A stretch of DNA of 64,000 nucleotides, taken from JAXLYX01 sp046351215 (GTDB taxonomy: Bacteria > Myxococcota_A > Polyangia > Polyangiales > Houyiibacteriaceae). Positions within the stretch are counted from its first letter, which is position 1. Each line of letters opens with the position of its first letter. Both the position numbers and the translations under genes were made by a program. The DNA lies in NCBI GenBank assembly GCA_046351215.1, contig JAXLYX010000008.1:485517-549516 (forward strand), given 5' to 3'. Positions 42,401 to 49,883 of the stretch are shown here, piece after piece. Below the pieces are notes generated by a model. It did not search any database and was not told where the DNA came from. It worked only from the letters and a program-made list of their open reading frames with translations.

Positions 42401-42821
42401 AGCCGAAGCGGAACTCGCGGACGTCCGCGATATTCCGGCCCATGCCGAACCGGACGGCGACCGAGCCGGCGTCGATGCCGAAGCCGTTCATCGGGCCCGT
42501 CCCGCGGTAGCCGAGGCTCGCCGTTCCCGTGAGCGAGGCCGTGGCGGGAGTGATGCCGACGCGCATCGAAGCGCTGCCTGCGCCGAGCGAGAATTCGAGA
42601 CCGCCCGGGAAGCGGATCTTCGGATCCCCCGTGACGGAGAAGAAGCCGTTCGCTTCGGACCACGAGCCGCCGACCATGCACACGCCTTCGGCGAGGCAGT
42701 AGGTCGTGAGGCCGTCGACCTGCGGCGGAAGCTCGGCCTTCGCGGTATCCGCACCCCCGACGAGGCACGCGGCGAAAAGGCCGAGCCAGGTCGTCATCGT
42801 CCGGATCGTACGCGTCCCCAT
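39489..42821 (-). CDS. Large secreted beta-rich protein with paired LPNGE modules
   Basis: Predicted protein of 1110 aa. ATG 42821 begins a signal peptide (TIRTMTTWLGLFAACLVGGADTAKA). Most of the chain is beta-rich, with a Pro/Gln linker (RNPPQQPPPPDD) about a third of the way in. Two related modules occur late in the protein: TLPRGLRPSNVLVF...IRILPNGEIHV...ALSLDGISF and TLTPSMRPAQRTVFHV...VHVLPNGEVRL...VSLCGVRF. These match the pattern of C-terminal modules found in phage tail and surface proteins. The last 110 residues are helical, with three similar W-containing helices (DWNAAEGGWRDQLRAA, WTDQRDPWRAELAAA, WDDLVLGWRNELDG). No enzyme motif. Probably a surface or matrix protein. Confidence 0.82.
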   Translation of the reverse strand: MGTRTIRTMTTWLGLFAACLVGGADTAKAELPPQVDGLTTYCLAEGVCMVGGSWSEANGFFSVTGDPKIRFPGGLEFSLGAGSASMRVGITPATASLTGTASLGYRGTGPMNGFGIDAGSVAVRFGMGRNIADVREFRFGSSRVRKQPGWFYFHASFSGEAAVRVPSMDDPVSLPSPAAGMSSQLLVGFDPANPGTVVFYLGGGFVALLTEQVVSDGAVLFAVATTPGAAPATTDLGSFRTALSGGSRENRSVTPNFQVEGTVSLGQRDDEGANRQNRAGSSSTQGTRNPPQQPPPPDDKPVPLTLAGMFSYDFDGNDDGIPSFVQGWRDTRYGGRISATLDDVGFGQSLSLGTGTFFVNPGANGCGPTGEILVRVDSVSQQMLAGTPLAFLDPGSAGYRFDARVCGRETMARLEAGTVAAGTMPLGNVVIGFGYGGIDVSATLSFLGSDFRLRGSVDRGVVRLSTIDDITIAGKTLAGGRVSVVLRPDSVAGRLRGYVTIAGRRFEIEHSFTTPPVDRIDTGEIDVSQRIRLDRLGTDALGVQATIELDASARAFVDRSSWGMRLTGGVGYEIRTWGPDGRDKVEGRWDTSLDLGSNGITTTIPGYSIRIAGTSFQAIPAGNQRFDSPDFDEPREQPPELVVSPSRAEPLTLAPNLRAGSGDRAPARVVRQDVIVTLEGSVEKSGGTIDLVGTLPRGLRPSNVLVFTAVQTPRAAGASGVAIRILPNGEIHVAQPNPAITALSLDGISFSRRPEDGIPLGLGSGVVAAGGDFEGPSAIGRGAFVRLQGAVRRASGNGPWTQIVRLPDSLRRISLTLTFELMSSAGAVRANLTEDGWLTYKSGPANFDWISLSGIEFTAGSYARRSFDYARGVRDDTTGMTTPPRIMGMPQTPVGNPTFLGARVHRFGGLVWLQGTAEAPDGNINLIGTLTPSMRPAQRTVFHVPQGSGITAEVHVLPNGEVRLVGGQGSRTWVSLCGVRFYANGAQDELVLVRQAIVDFSLELEDGDMKDDWNAAEGGWRDQLRAATTVDQLRASIHQLVDFMPRSALRRAWTDQRDPWRAELAAAATPADIARSIRQLARLTKWSVLDDDWDDLVLGWRNELDGYASR

Positions 42822-43116
42822 GGCGCCCGGATCGCGCATGCGATCCCCGCTTCGAGCTCCACCCATCGGCCCGCTCCCTTCCTTCACGGGCCGACGTCGA
42901 CGCAGCCCACGTCGATCCGCCGTTCCCCACCCGAAGGCCCGATTCCTATCACGTGCAATCGACCTCGGTCTCGGACGGGACGCTCGGTGCTTCGATTCAT
43001 CGCCGCGCCGCGAGACCCCGAGTCGTTCGCCGTCTCACGAATTCGTGGCCGGACGATGACCATCCTCCCTTCGGAGGGGCCTTCGCCCCCTGGGGGGATG
43101 CGGATACCATCGGCCC

Positions 43117-44328
43117 ATGGGGACTCGTCGGGGCGCACGCGATGCTCGAGGCGGCTTTCTCGCGCGCCTCTCGCGTTCCGTCGGCAGCCCGCTCGACTGG
43201 ACGGACGTCCAGAAGACGGTGCTCCTCTTCGTACCGCCCGTCCCCTTCATCCTCTTCTACATCGCGCGCATCGAGAGCCTGCTCGCGCATCCGGAAGCCG
43301 AGCCCTACATCGATCGACCTTCGCTCGTCTTCGTCGAGCGGATGCTCTTCCTCTTCCTCGCGGTCTTCGGCGCGCTCTCCGCGACGTGGCTCGCGCTCCG
43401 GCGGAGCCATGGCTCGCACGAGGTCTTCGTCCGCACGGCGATCTATGCGTGGTTCGTCTCGATCGGTCTCGCCTCCTACGTGGTCGGTCCGTTCTCGAGC
43501 CCGGTGCTCCTCGGCTTCCTCGCCGGCGGGATGACGGCCTTCCTCCTCTTCGACGCGCGCCGCGTCGCTTCGGGCGCCGTGCTCGGGATGGCCGTGCTGA
43601 TCGGCACGACGCTGCTCGAGCGCCTGCGTCTGATTCCCTACGGCCCCGTCTTCGCCGGCGTCGTCTTCGAAGGGCGGAGGCCTCCCGACACCTGGGTCTA
43701 TTGGAACCTCGCCTTCACGGTGGTCCTCACGAGCTTCGTGCTCGCGGCCACCGGCGTCGCGATGACGCTCGCGCGCCAACGTCAGGCCGAGATCGCGATG
43801 CTCCTGCGCGTCGATCCGCTGACGGGCCTCGCCAATCGACGCACCATCGACGCCACGCTCGCGATCGAGGTCGCCCGCTCGAAGCGCTCGGGCATCGGCT
43901 TCGCGATCGTGATGATCGATCTCGATCACTTCAAGAGGATCAACGACACGCACGGACACGCCGCCGGCGACATGGTCCTCGTCGAGACCGGAGCCGCGGT
44001 GCGGAGGAACCTCCGCGAGGTCGACGTCGCGGGCCGCTACGGAGGCGAGGAGCTGATCCTCTTGCTCCCCGACACCGACCTCCGCGGCGCCCGCGCCGTC
44101 GCCGAGCGAGTCCGCCTCGCGATCGCGGAGCTCACCGTCGGCATCGGAGGCGCCGAGGTGCTGCACGTCACGGCGAGCGCCGGCTGCGCCGCCTTCGCGC
44201 CCGAGACGAACGTCGACGCGGACGAGGTCGTGAAGAGCGCGGATGCGGCGATGTACCGGGCGAAGGCGAAGGGGAGGAATCGAGTGGAGGTCGCGGAAGA
44301 GGACGCGGTTCCGTTGGCGGCGGACTGA
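43117..44328 (+). CDS. Membrane diguanylate cyclase (GGDEF) with I-site
   Basis: Predicted protein of 403 aa. Six hydrophobic helices fill residues 35-220. The GGDEF domain follows: LLRVDPLTGLANRRTIDATL, MIDLDHFKRINDTHGHAAGD, the active site GRYGGEEL (GGEE near residue 309) and DAAMYRAKAKGRNR. The inhibitory site RxxD is present as REVD exactly five residues before GGEE, so c-di-GMP feedback inhibition is expected. It makes cyclic di-GMP from GTP. It is divergent from the large secreted protein gene, with about 295 bp between them that hold nothing recognisable beyond possible promoters. Confidence 0.94.
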   Translation: MGTRRGARDARGGFLARLSRSVGSPLDWTDVQKTVLLFVPPVPFILFYIARIESLLAHPEAEPYIDRPSLVFVERMLFLFLAVFGALSATWLALRRSHGSHEVFVRTAIYAWFVSIGLASYVVGPFSSPVLLGFLAGGMTAFLLFDARRVASGAVLGMAVLIGTTLLERLRLIPYGPVFAGVVFEGRRPPDTWVYWNLAFTVVLTSFVLAATGVAMTLARQRQAEIAMLLRVDPLTGLANRRTIDATLAIEVARSKRSGIGFAIVMIDLDHFKRINDTHGHAAGDMVLVETGAAVRRNLREVDVAGRYGGEELILLLPDTDLRGARAVAERVRLAIAELTVGIGGAEVLHVTASAGCAAFAPETNVDADEVVKSADAAMYRAKAKGRNRVEVAEEDAVPLAAD

Positions 44329-44453
44329 GGGATGGGAGGGGGGGATTTCGGACGCCCGGGGCAGCTGGGAAAGAGGTCGTTCGGGAGCGACGTGTTCCGG
44401 TCGCCTTCTCGATCGCGAGGAAACTCCTCACGGCAGCGCCCGAGCAAGGGGGC

Positions 44454-45533
44454 GTGTCCTCATCCGGCGACGACGAAGACCTGGCCGCGGCCCGAGAAGC
44501 GGTCGACTTCGCCCTGTCGGCGTGGGGCCCGACGGACCAGCCGCACGACGCGCTTTTCAAGTACGCGTTCTCGCGGGTGGAGCATGTGCGCGGGGAGCTC
44601 CAGACGGTGCTGCCGACCGACGTGCTCGCCACGCTCGATCTCGATGCCCTCGAGGTCGTGCCGGGCACGTTCGTCGACGCTTCGTTGCGCGGCTCGGCGA
44701 GCGACGTGCTGCTGACGGTTCCGATGCGAGGCCGGTCGGCGTTCGTGTACGTGCTCTTCGAGCATCAGAGCACCGTGGATCCCGACATGCCGCTACGGTT
44801 GCTGGGGTACATGCACGCGATCTGGACTCGTTGGCGACGCGAGAACCCGAAGCGAGGGGCACGGCTGCCGCCGATCGTACCGATCGTGCTGCACCACGGT
44901 CCTTCGCCGTGGAGCGCATCGACCTCCCTCGGCGGGCTCGTAGGGGGCACGCTCCCGGAATCCTCGGCGTTCGCACCGTTCGTTCCCGACTTCCGCTTCG
45001 TATTGGACGATCTCGCTCGCACCACACCGGGCCAGATCCGGCTGCGGCCTCTCCTTTCGGCCTTCGGGAAGATCGTCGTCTTCCTGCTCATGCGCGCCCG
45101 CAGTGCGCTCGACCTCGGCTTCGAGCTCTCTGCCTTTCGCGAGGAGCTGCGAACCCTCGGGACCTCCCCGTCGGGCCTCCGCGACCTCGCCGTGGCCATG
45201 CGTTATGCTGTCTCCGTCGGCCGAGGCGGAGCGAAGCGTCTGAAGAACGTCGTGCATTGGGGCGTAGGACGACCGACCGAAGAGGTGATCATGACCATCG
45301 CGGACGAGCTCATCGCGGAAGGCATGGAGAAGGGGTTGGCCAAGGGGCTCGCCCAGGGGAAGGCCGAGGGGAAGGCCGAGCTTTTGCTCCGCCTGCTCGA
45401 GAGGCGATTCGGCGTCCCCAGCGATGCCCTCGCAGCTCGCATTCGCGGGGCGGATTCCGCCACGCTCGATCGCTGGGCCGAGCGCGTGCTGTTCGCGGAC
45501 TCGATCGAGGCGGTTGTCGAGGCGGAGGACTGA
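44454..45533 (+). CDS. Rpn family recombination-promoting nuclease (PD-(D/E)XK, transposase_31-like)
   Basis: Predicted protein of 359 aa from GTG 44454. The N-terminal nuclease signature reads QPHDALFKYAFSRVEH (Asp32), GSASDVLLTVPMRGRSAFVYVLFEHQSTVDPDMPLRLLGYM, matching the RpnA pattern D..FK...(D)...EHQS....M..R...Y. The C-terminus has the family's glycine-lysine repeat AEGMEKGLAKGLAQGKAEGKAE and a DUF4351-like helical end. RpnA-type proteins cut DNA, and some E. coli homologues act in phage defence. The gene is full length, not a decayed copy. It stands alone, 126 bp after a diguanylate cyclase gene. An internal, in-frame start with an excellent ribosome site lies at 45291. Confidence 0.88.
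   Translation: MSSSGDDEDLAAAREAVDFALSAWGPTDQPHDALFKYAFSRVEHVRGELQTVLPTDVLATLDLDALEVVPGTFVDASLRGSASDVLLTVPMRGRSAFVYVLFEHQSTVDPDMPLRLLGYMHAIWTRWRRENPKRGARLPPIVPIVLHHGPSPWSASTSLGGLVGGTLPESSAFAPFVPDFRFVLDDLARTTPGQIRLRPLLSAFGKIVVFLLMRARSALDLGFELSAFREELRTLGTSPSGLRDLAVAMRYAVSVGRGGAKRLKNVVHWGVGRPTEEVIMTIADELIAEGMEKGLAKGLAQGKAEGKAELLLRLLERRFGVPSDALAARIRGADSATLDRWAERVLFADSIEAVVEAED
45291..45533 (+). CDS. Possible internal small Rpn (RpnS-like) from in-frame start
   Basis: In-frame ATG inside the Rpn gene, immediately preceded by AGAGGTGATC, almost a full complement of the 16S rRNA 3' end, with 5 nt between GAGG and ATG. It would give an 80-residue protein (MTIADELIAEGMEKG...) equal to the C-terminal repeat and helical domain. 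In E. coli, such intragenic RpnS proteins are made from rpn genes and inhibit the full-length toxin. This site is stronger than the ribosome site of the full-length GTG start. Expression here is predicted, not shown. Confidence 0.55.
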   Translation: MTIADELIAEGMEKGLAKGLAQGKAEGKAELLLRLLERRFGVPSDALAARIRGADSATLDRWAERVLFADSIEAVVEAED

Positions 45534-45608
45534 GGCGGCCTCCCGTTCGACCTCCGCGAGCCCATCCATTGTTCACGCCCCAGCAAGGGCACCCGGCCTC
45601 CTCAGTCC
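45527..45608. terminator. Long inverted repeat covering both stop codons
   Basis: GGACTGAGGCGGCC (45527-45540) and GGCCTCCTCAGTCC (45595-45608) are complementary at 13 of 14 positions. The left arm contains the stop of the Rpn gene and the right arm contains the reverse-complemented stop of the convergent lipoprotein gene. The loop is 54 nt. A shared bidirectional terminator is likely. Confidence 0.5.
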
Positions 45609-47860
45609 CCGGGCGCCATCATCCGCCGTAGCGATTCCCTGGCCTCCGGGCTCTCCGTGACGGGGCCGACGGATACGGTGAGCAGGTCTCCCGCGGGCCG
45701 GATGCGGAGGTCCTCCGCTTGACCTTCGAGGATCGCGACGTGTCCCGCGTCGTCGCGGATCGCGATCGTGCGATGCCCGTCGGCGACGAGCACGAGGAGC
45801 TCGATCGACGCGGACGTTCCCACGCGGCGGAGGAAGAGGCGATCCCCCTCGGCGAGGGCGAGGACGCTGCCGTCGTCGCGCAGCGAAGCGCGCGCATACT
45901 GGGGCAGGTCGGCGCATCGACCGGCCTCCGCGCGGGGTCGGCTTCCCTCGAGGGAGTCGACGAAGATCGTTCCGTCGTCGCAACGCGCGAGGAAGCGACC
46001 TCCGGTCGCGACGGCCAGGAAGGTGCCTCGGTGGCGGGATTCGCGGCCGTCCGGCGCGTGGAAGACGAAGGAGCCGTCCTCCGGATCGGTCGCGTACCCG
46101 TCGGGCTCTGGCGAGCGTAGGAGGTGGTCGGACGCCGACAGCGGGCGTCGCTCGAGCTCGGGCAGCCCGCGGCGCGCGCCGAGCACGAGCGTCGCATCTG
46201 CCGTGCGCAGGAGGATCGTCCGGGCATCCGCGTAGCCGGATTCGTCGGCGTCTCCCCACGGACGCGTCGCGATCGTGCGACCCGTCCGCGCGTCGACCAG
46301 CTCGAGGACATCGTCCGAACGGCGTTCGAGCAGCAGAGTGCGTCCATCGGGGGAGAGCTCGGCGTACGCGCCGATCGGCTCGCCGAAATACGAGTCCGAA
46401 TAGAGGCGTGGAAGACGCGGTCCGAGGCGATCGGAGGCGACGTCGTAGAGATGCATGTCTCCGGAGGTCTCGTCGTCCGTAGCGGTTGCCTGATCGTCTG
46501 CCGTGGACCGCGGGTCCGTCGAGTACACGAGCGCGCGTCGACCGTCCGCGCTCCGATCGAGCGCGCGGAGGCCGGGCGTCGCGATGCAGTCGAGCGATCG
46601 GCGGATCGCGGCGATGCGTTCGGCCGCGCTGGTCATAGGCCCGCAGGCATCGGCGGCGTCCTCGGCCGCGAGCCGGATGGTCGTGCGGCGGGCGGACCCG
46701 GCGTCGGAGCGGGAGCGCACGACGAGCCCGTCACCCACGGTGAAGGCACCTGCCTCGAGCACGAGCGACTCTCCCCTCGGAAGCGCTTGGATCGAGGAAG
46801 GGACCTCTCCGTACGGAGCGAGCTCGAAGGAGGATGCTGGCGCCCCATCCGCCGATCGGAAGAAGCGCGCATCGGTGCTCGAGCGGGTGACGCGGAAGCT
46901 CGAGCCATCGGGTGAGAAGGCCGCCCCGGTCGCTCCTTCGCGCGGGAGCTCCCCGAGGATCCGGCCGTCGCGCGGGCTGCGTGCCTGCACGCGATCGCCT
47001 TGGATGACGAGCATCTGCCCTCCCCCAGGGCGGAATGGCAGCGCGTACACCGGGGCCCCATCGAGCTCGATCACCGAGCAATCGCGCGTCCGGACGAGGA
47101 AGGCCTGGAACGTCCTGGGCGGTGGACTGGACTGTCGCTCGCCGAATTCGGGCGATACGAGAATCGAGGCTCCGCTCGGTGACATCGAGAGCTCCGCGAA
47201 GAGCAGATCCGCATGCTCGACCGAGCAACGCTCCGTGACGGTCCCGTCCGGCGAGCGTTCGAAGACACGCAGGACGGACGGATCGCCCTCCTCGAGGAAC
47301 GCGAACGTCCGGAGGTCGGCATCGGCATCCCACGGGAACTTGGCGTCGAGGGCCCCGTCGAGCGCGGGGAAGAGCCGACGGAGATCGCTTCCGTCGTACC
47401 GGACGACGGTCCGGGCGTCGTACTCGCTCCCGAAGACCAAGAAGTCGCCATTCCGCGCGATCCTCGGCTCGAGCACGAACGCGTCTTCATCTCCCTCGCG
47501 CACGAGATACGCCCGGCTCCGCGCGAGGAGCCTCTTCGACGGGACGTCGAAGAACGCGATGTCGCCGAGCTCCGACGAGACCACGGCGAACCGACCCCGC
47601 TCGTCGATCGCCGCGGAGAGGCCCTGTCGACCCGGATCGAAATCCCTCGCCGGAACCCAGGCCTCCGGCATCGGCCAAGCCATCGGCGGCGGAGGCTCGC
47701 CGAGCTCGTCCTCGACGTCGATCCAGGGGCGAGTCGGATCCACCGACACGCCCCGTTCCGGCTCCGCCCCGGTGCTTGCAGAGCTCGTCCCCACCGTCGC
47801 TCCCCGGCATGCGAAACCCATGAGCGCGGCTCCGACGGCCGCGACCGAGACCCATCTCAT
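45602..47860 (-). CDS. Propeller-like lipoprotein
   Basis: Predicted protein of 752 aa. Lipoprotein signal MRWVSVAAVGAALMGFACRG (lipobox GFAC). The body consists of repeated beta-strand blocks resembling a WD40/YVTN-type propeller: AAIDERGRFAVVSSELGDIAFFDVPSKRLL, AFSPDGSSFRV, AELSPDGRTLLLERRSDDVLELVDARTGRTIA. The phrase 'SPDGRTL' recurs. Two cysteine-containing blocks occur near DCSVIELDG and DACGPMTS. No enzyme motif is seen. Likely a periplasmic or outer-membrane protein-interaction scaffold. It stands alone on the minus strand, convergent with the Rpn nuclease; the LMF-like gene stops 57 bp upstream. Confidence 0.82.
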   Translation of the reverse strand: MRWVSVAAVGAALMGFACRGATVGTSSASTGAEPERGVSVDPTRPWIDVEDELGEPPPPMAWPMPEAWVPARDFDPGRQGLSAAIDERGRFAVVSSELGDIAFFDVPSKRLLARSRAYLVREGDEDAFVLEPRIARNGDFLVFGSEYDARTVVRYDGSDLRRLFPALDGALDAKFPWDADADLRTFAFLEEGDPSVLRVFERSPDGTVTERCSVEHADLLFAELSMSPSGASILVSPEFGERQSSPPPRTFQAFLVRTRDCSVIELDGAPVYALPFRPGGGQMLVIQGDRVQARSPRDGRILGELPREGATGAAFSPDGSSFRVTRSSTDARFFRSADGAPASSFELAPYGEVPSSIQALPRGESLVLEAGAFTVGDGLVVRSRSDAGSARRTTIRLAAEDAADACGPMTSAAERIAAIRRSLDCIATPGLRALDRSADGRRALVYSTDPRSTADDQATATDDETSGDMHLYDVASDRLGPRLPRLYSDSYFGEPIGAYAELSPDGRTLLLERRSDDVLELVDARTGRTIATRPWGDADESGYADARTILLRTADATLVLGARRGLPELERRPLSASDHLLRSPEPDGYATDPEDGSFVFHAPDGRESRHRGTFLAVATGGRFLARCDDGTIFVDSLEGSRPRAEAGRCADLPQYARASLRDDGSVLALAEGDRLFLRRVGTSASIELLVLVADGHRTIAIRDDAGHVAILEGQAEDLRIRPAGDLLTVSVGPVTESPEARESLRRMMAPGD

Positions 47861-47916
47861 GGCGCGACTCTACTCGCTTCGAGCCGGCCGCCCTACTGCC
47901 CGAGCCCGTCGCCTTC

Positions 47917-49452
47917 TCACGGCCCCAAGTCCGCATACCCCAGCCCGCCCCCGACCTTCTCCACCGCCGGCAGGTACACCTCTCCGCCCTCCCGCTTCCA
48001 CCACGCTCCCGTGCTCCGCCACTCTTCCCAGCTCGTGAAGCGGTACTCGTACCGCATGGCCCTCAGGTACCTCGGCGGCCTCCCCTCGAAGGGATCGTGC
48101 GCGAGCAACCCGAGCACCGGCGGCGAGGCCTCGAGGAGCGTGGTCGCGAACCGACCGAAGAAGCGTCCCTCGCTCGCCTCGCCGAGCGCCGAGAACCACA
48201 TCTGCCAGTCGAGCCGAGGCATGTGCAGGCCGACGAACGCGGGCCGTCGATCGAGCGCACCGGGTTTGTAGCGGAATTCGTACGCTCGCCACGTCCGGCC
48301 GTCGTCGCTTCCCTCGACGACGATCTCGGGGCGATGCGTCGTCATCACGGCGAAGAGGCCGTAGGCGTTCGCGAGCCGGAACGGGATCGTCTTCTCCTCG
48401 AGCCGAGCGAGCGGCGCGGGGAGCACGGGCTGCGATCGGAACGCCCACATCGTCGGCGCGATCGCGAGCACGACGTAGAGCGCGAGCATCGGCGCCGCCA
48501 CGTACGTCGCGCTCCGCGGTGTCGGTAGGCGCGGTCGATCGAAGAACGTCCGGACACGCGCGGGCAGATCTCCGTCGTCGAGCACGACGAGAGAGAGCAC
48601 GCAGGTGAGGAAGTTGAAGAAGCCGTAGTTCCCCGTCGATGCGATCGCGAGCTGCAGGGCCACCGAGCCCACGAACGCCGTACGCCTCGCCCACCTGGGT
48701 CCGAATGCGAAGAAGGGGAGCACGAGCTCGATCGCGAACATCGCGAGCGCGGAGGTCTTCTGCACCGCCATCGGGAGCTTGTGCGCGAGCCAGCCGGTCC
48801 ATGTCGGGAGGCACGTCGTCTCGTAGTGATGGGCGAGCGCCGTGAGGTCGTGCCAGGTCGCGTCCCCGCTCGCGAGCTTCACCACGCCCGACGCGAAGAG
48901 GAAGCGCACGAAGAGGAGGCGCAGCGTCCACACGCCGAACGTCGACGGCTCGGGATCGCGACCGAACGTGCCCACGAAGGAGGGCGGGGAGAGCGCGAGC
49001 GCGAGGAACGTCGTCTCGATCAGCAGGAGATCCCATTGGAACGAGAGGAATTCCTGCCCGACTCCGTGGATCGAGAGCGCGACGACGTAGAGGCCGAGCG
49101 TCGCGACGAAGGGCAGGACGTCGACGAGCAGGAGCAGCGCGAAGAGGAGGCCGAGGACGACGGTCGCGTGCATCGCCGTGTCCGAGGCTCCCGTCGCGTA
49201 CGCGAGCATGGGCGCCCGGACGTAGGCGTCCTGGCCGAGCACGGCCTCGAGGCGGGCGACGAGGGGAGCGGCCGGTAGGATGCCGCGCGAGCCGACGAGC
49301 CCGTCGAGCTGGTGTCCGAACGAAACGAGGGAGGCCACGTGGACGAGCGCGAGGCCTCCCAGGAACAGACGACGGACGAGCGCGCGCGAGCGCAGCCCGT
49401 CCGTCCGGGAGGGCCTCAGTTCAGCTTCTGGATACGCAGCGGGGAGAGCCAC
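47917..49452 (-). CDS. Lipase-maturation-factor-like polytopic membrane protein
   Basis: Predicted protein of 511 aa with roughly eight to ten hydrophobic helices. Features matching the LMF family include LVRRLFLGGLALVHVASLVSFGHQLDGLVGSRGILPA at the N-terminus, LSFQWDLLLIETTFLALAL, LLFVRFLFASGVVKLASGDATWHDLTALAHHYETTCLPTWTGWLAHKLP, and the soluble tail IVVEGSDDGRTWRAYEFRYKPGALDRRPAFVGLHMPRLDWQMWFSAL. Eukaryotic LMF1 assists lipase folding; bacterial roles are unknown. The start is uncertain. I chose GTG 49452, which overlaps the upstream 72-aa gene by 37 bp, because no other conventional start precedes the first conserved helix. A CTG at the upstream stop is also possible. Confidence 0.85.
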   Translation of the reverse strand: MALPAAYPEAELRPSRTDGLRSRALVRRLFLGGLALVHVASLVSFGHQLDGLVGSRGILPAAPLVARLEAVLGQDAYVRAPMLAYATGASDTAMHATVVLGLLFALLLLVDVLPFVATLGLYVVALSIHGVGQEFLSFQWDLLLIETTFLALALSPPSFVGTFGRDPEPSTFGVWTLRLLFVRFLFASGVVKLASGDATWHDLTALAHHYETTCLPTWTGWLAHKLPMAVQKTSALAMFAIELVLPFFAFGPRWARRTAFVGSVALQLAIASTGNYGFFNFLTCVLSLVVLDDGDLPARVRTFFDRPRLPTPRSATYVAAPMLALYVVLAIAPTMWAFRSQPVLPAPLARLEEKTIPFRLANAYGLFAVMTTHRPEIVVEGSDDGRTWRAYEFRYKPGALDRRPAFVGLHMPRLDWQMWFSALGEASEGRFFGRFATTLLEASPPVLGLLAHDPFEGRPPRYLRAMRYEYRFTSWEEWRSTGAWWKREGGEVYLPAVEKVGGGLGYADLGP

Positions 49453-49634
49453 TTGGTCTCGGTCCCCGAGAAGCGTACCCGAACCGCGATCGAGCCGAGG
49501 CCCGTACGTCCGAGCTCGACCACCTGCGCCTCGCGGCCCTCGGCGAGGACCCACTGGCCGACGTCGAGAGAGGAGTCGCAGAGAGCGTGGGCGAGAGCCC
49601 GAGCGTGCGTGGTGCCGTGAACGGTCGATTCCAT
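49416..49634 (-). CDS. Small conserved-looking hypothetical protein
   Basis: Predicted protein of 72 aa: acidic and charged, no signal peptide. It begins MESTVHGTTHARALAHALC and ends in a beta-like module, VGQWVLAEGREAQVVELGRTGLGSIAVRVRFSGTETKWLSPLRIQKL. The latter resembles an SH3-like or KOW-type small barrel, which is inference. A good ribosome site (GGGAGGG) lies just before the ATG. Its end overlaps the LMF-like gene, so the two are probably translationally coupled. The upstream region has lower GC and holds an 11-bp inverted repeat (49745-49777), suggesting dedicated control. Confidence 0.72.
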   Translation of the reverse strand: MESTVHGTTHARALAHALCDSSLDVGQWVLAEGREAQVVELGRTGLGSIAVRVRFSGTETKWLSPLRIQKLN

Positions 49635-49744
49635 GTTCCCTCCCAATCGGATGGCTCGGAGACCCCAACTCCGGGCCCTCCATGTCTTCTTGTGTAGAGC
49701 GTGCGTGTCACGCCGCACAGGCACGGAAAAGAGGGAAAAGTCGC

Positions 49745-49777
49745 AACGTGTTCCAGCGTGTGCGAGTGGAACACGTT
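49745..49777. promoter_or_regulatory. Inverted repeat upstream of the 72-aa gene
   Basis: AACGTGTTCCA, an 11-nt spacer, then TGGAACACGTT: perfect 11-bp arms. A further partial copy, TGGAACGTGTTT, occurs at 49813-49824. It lies about 110 bp upstream of the 72-aa gene start and in the divergent gap before the HEXXH membrane protein. It could be a repressor operator or a hairpin. The surrounding 200 bp is less GC-rich than the rest of the window. Confidence 0.5.
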
Positions 49778-49883
49778 CACTGCTTGCTGCACGAACGATC
49801 CGGAATCGGGCGTGGAACGTGTTTCTCTCGCGTCGCGTCGAATTCACGCGAGGACGATCCCCGGACGGGGACGGCTTGGCCGT

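Noticed and set aside
44332..44715. 127-codon frame overlapping the start of the Rpn gene
   Set aside because: Ser/Arg-rich translation in another frame of the Rpn coding region, with no family features.
39480..45533. Open frame of about 2000 codons on the plus strand
   Set aside because: The first part is antisense to the secreted protein gene and overlaps the cyclase. Only the Rpn part from 44454 is supported.
49767..49778. LexA-type SOS box (GAAC..GTTC) near the 72-aa gene
   Set aside because: The spacing between GAAC and GTTC is 2 nt, which does not fit known LexA boxes. The longer inverted repeat explains the sequence better.
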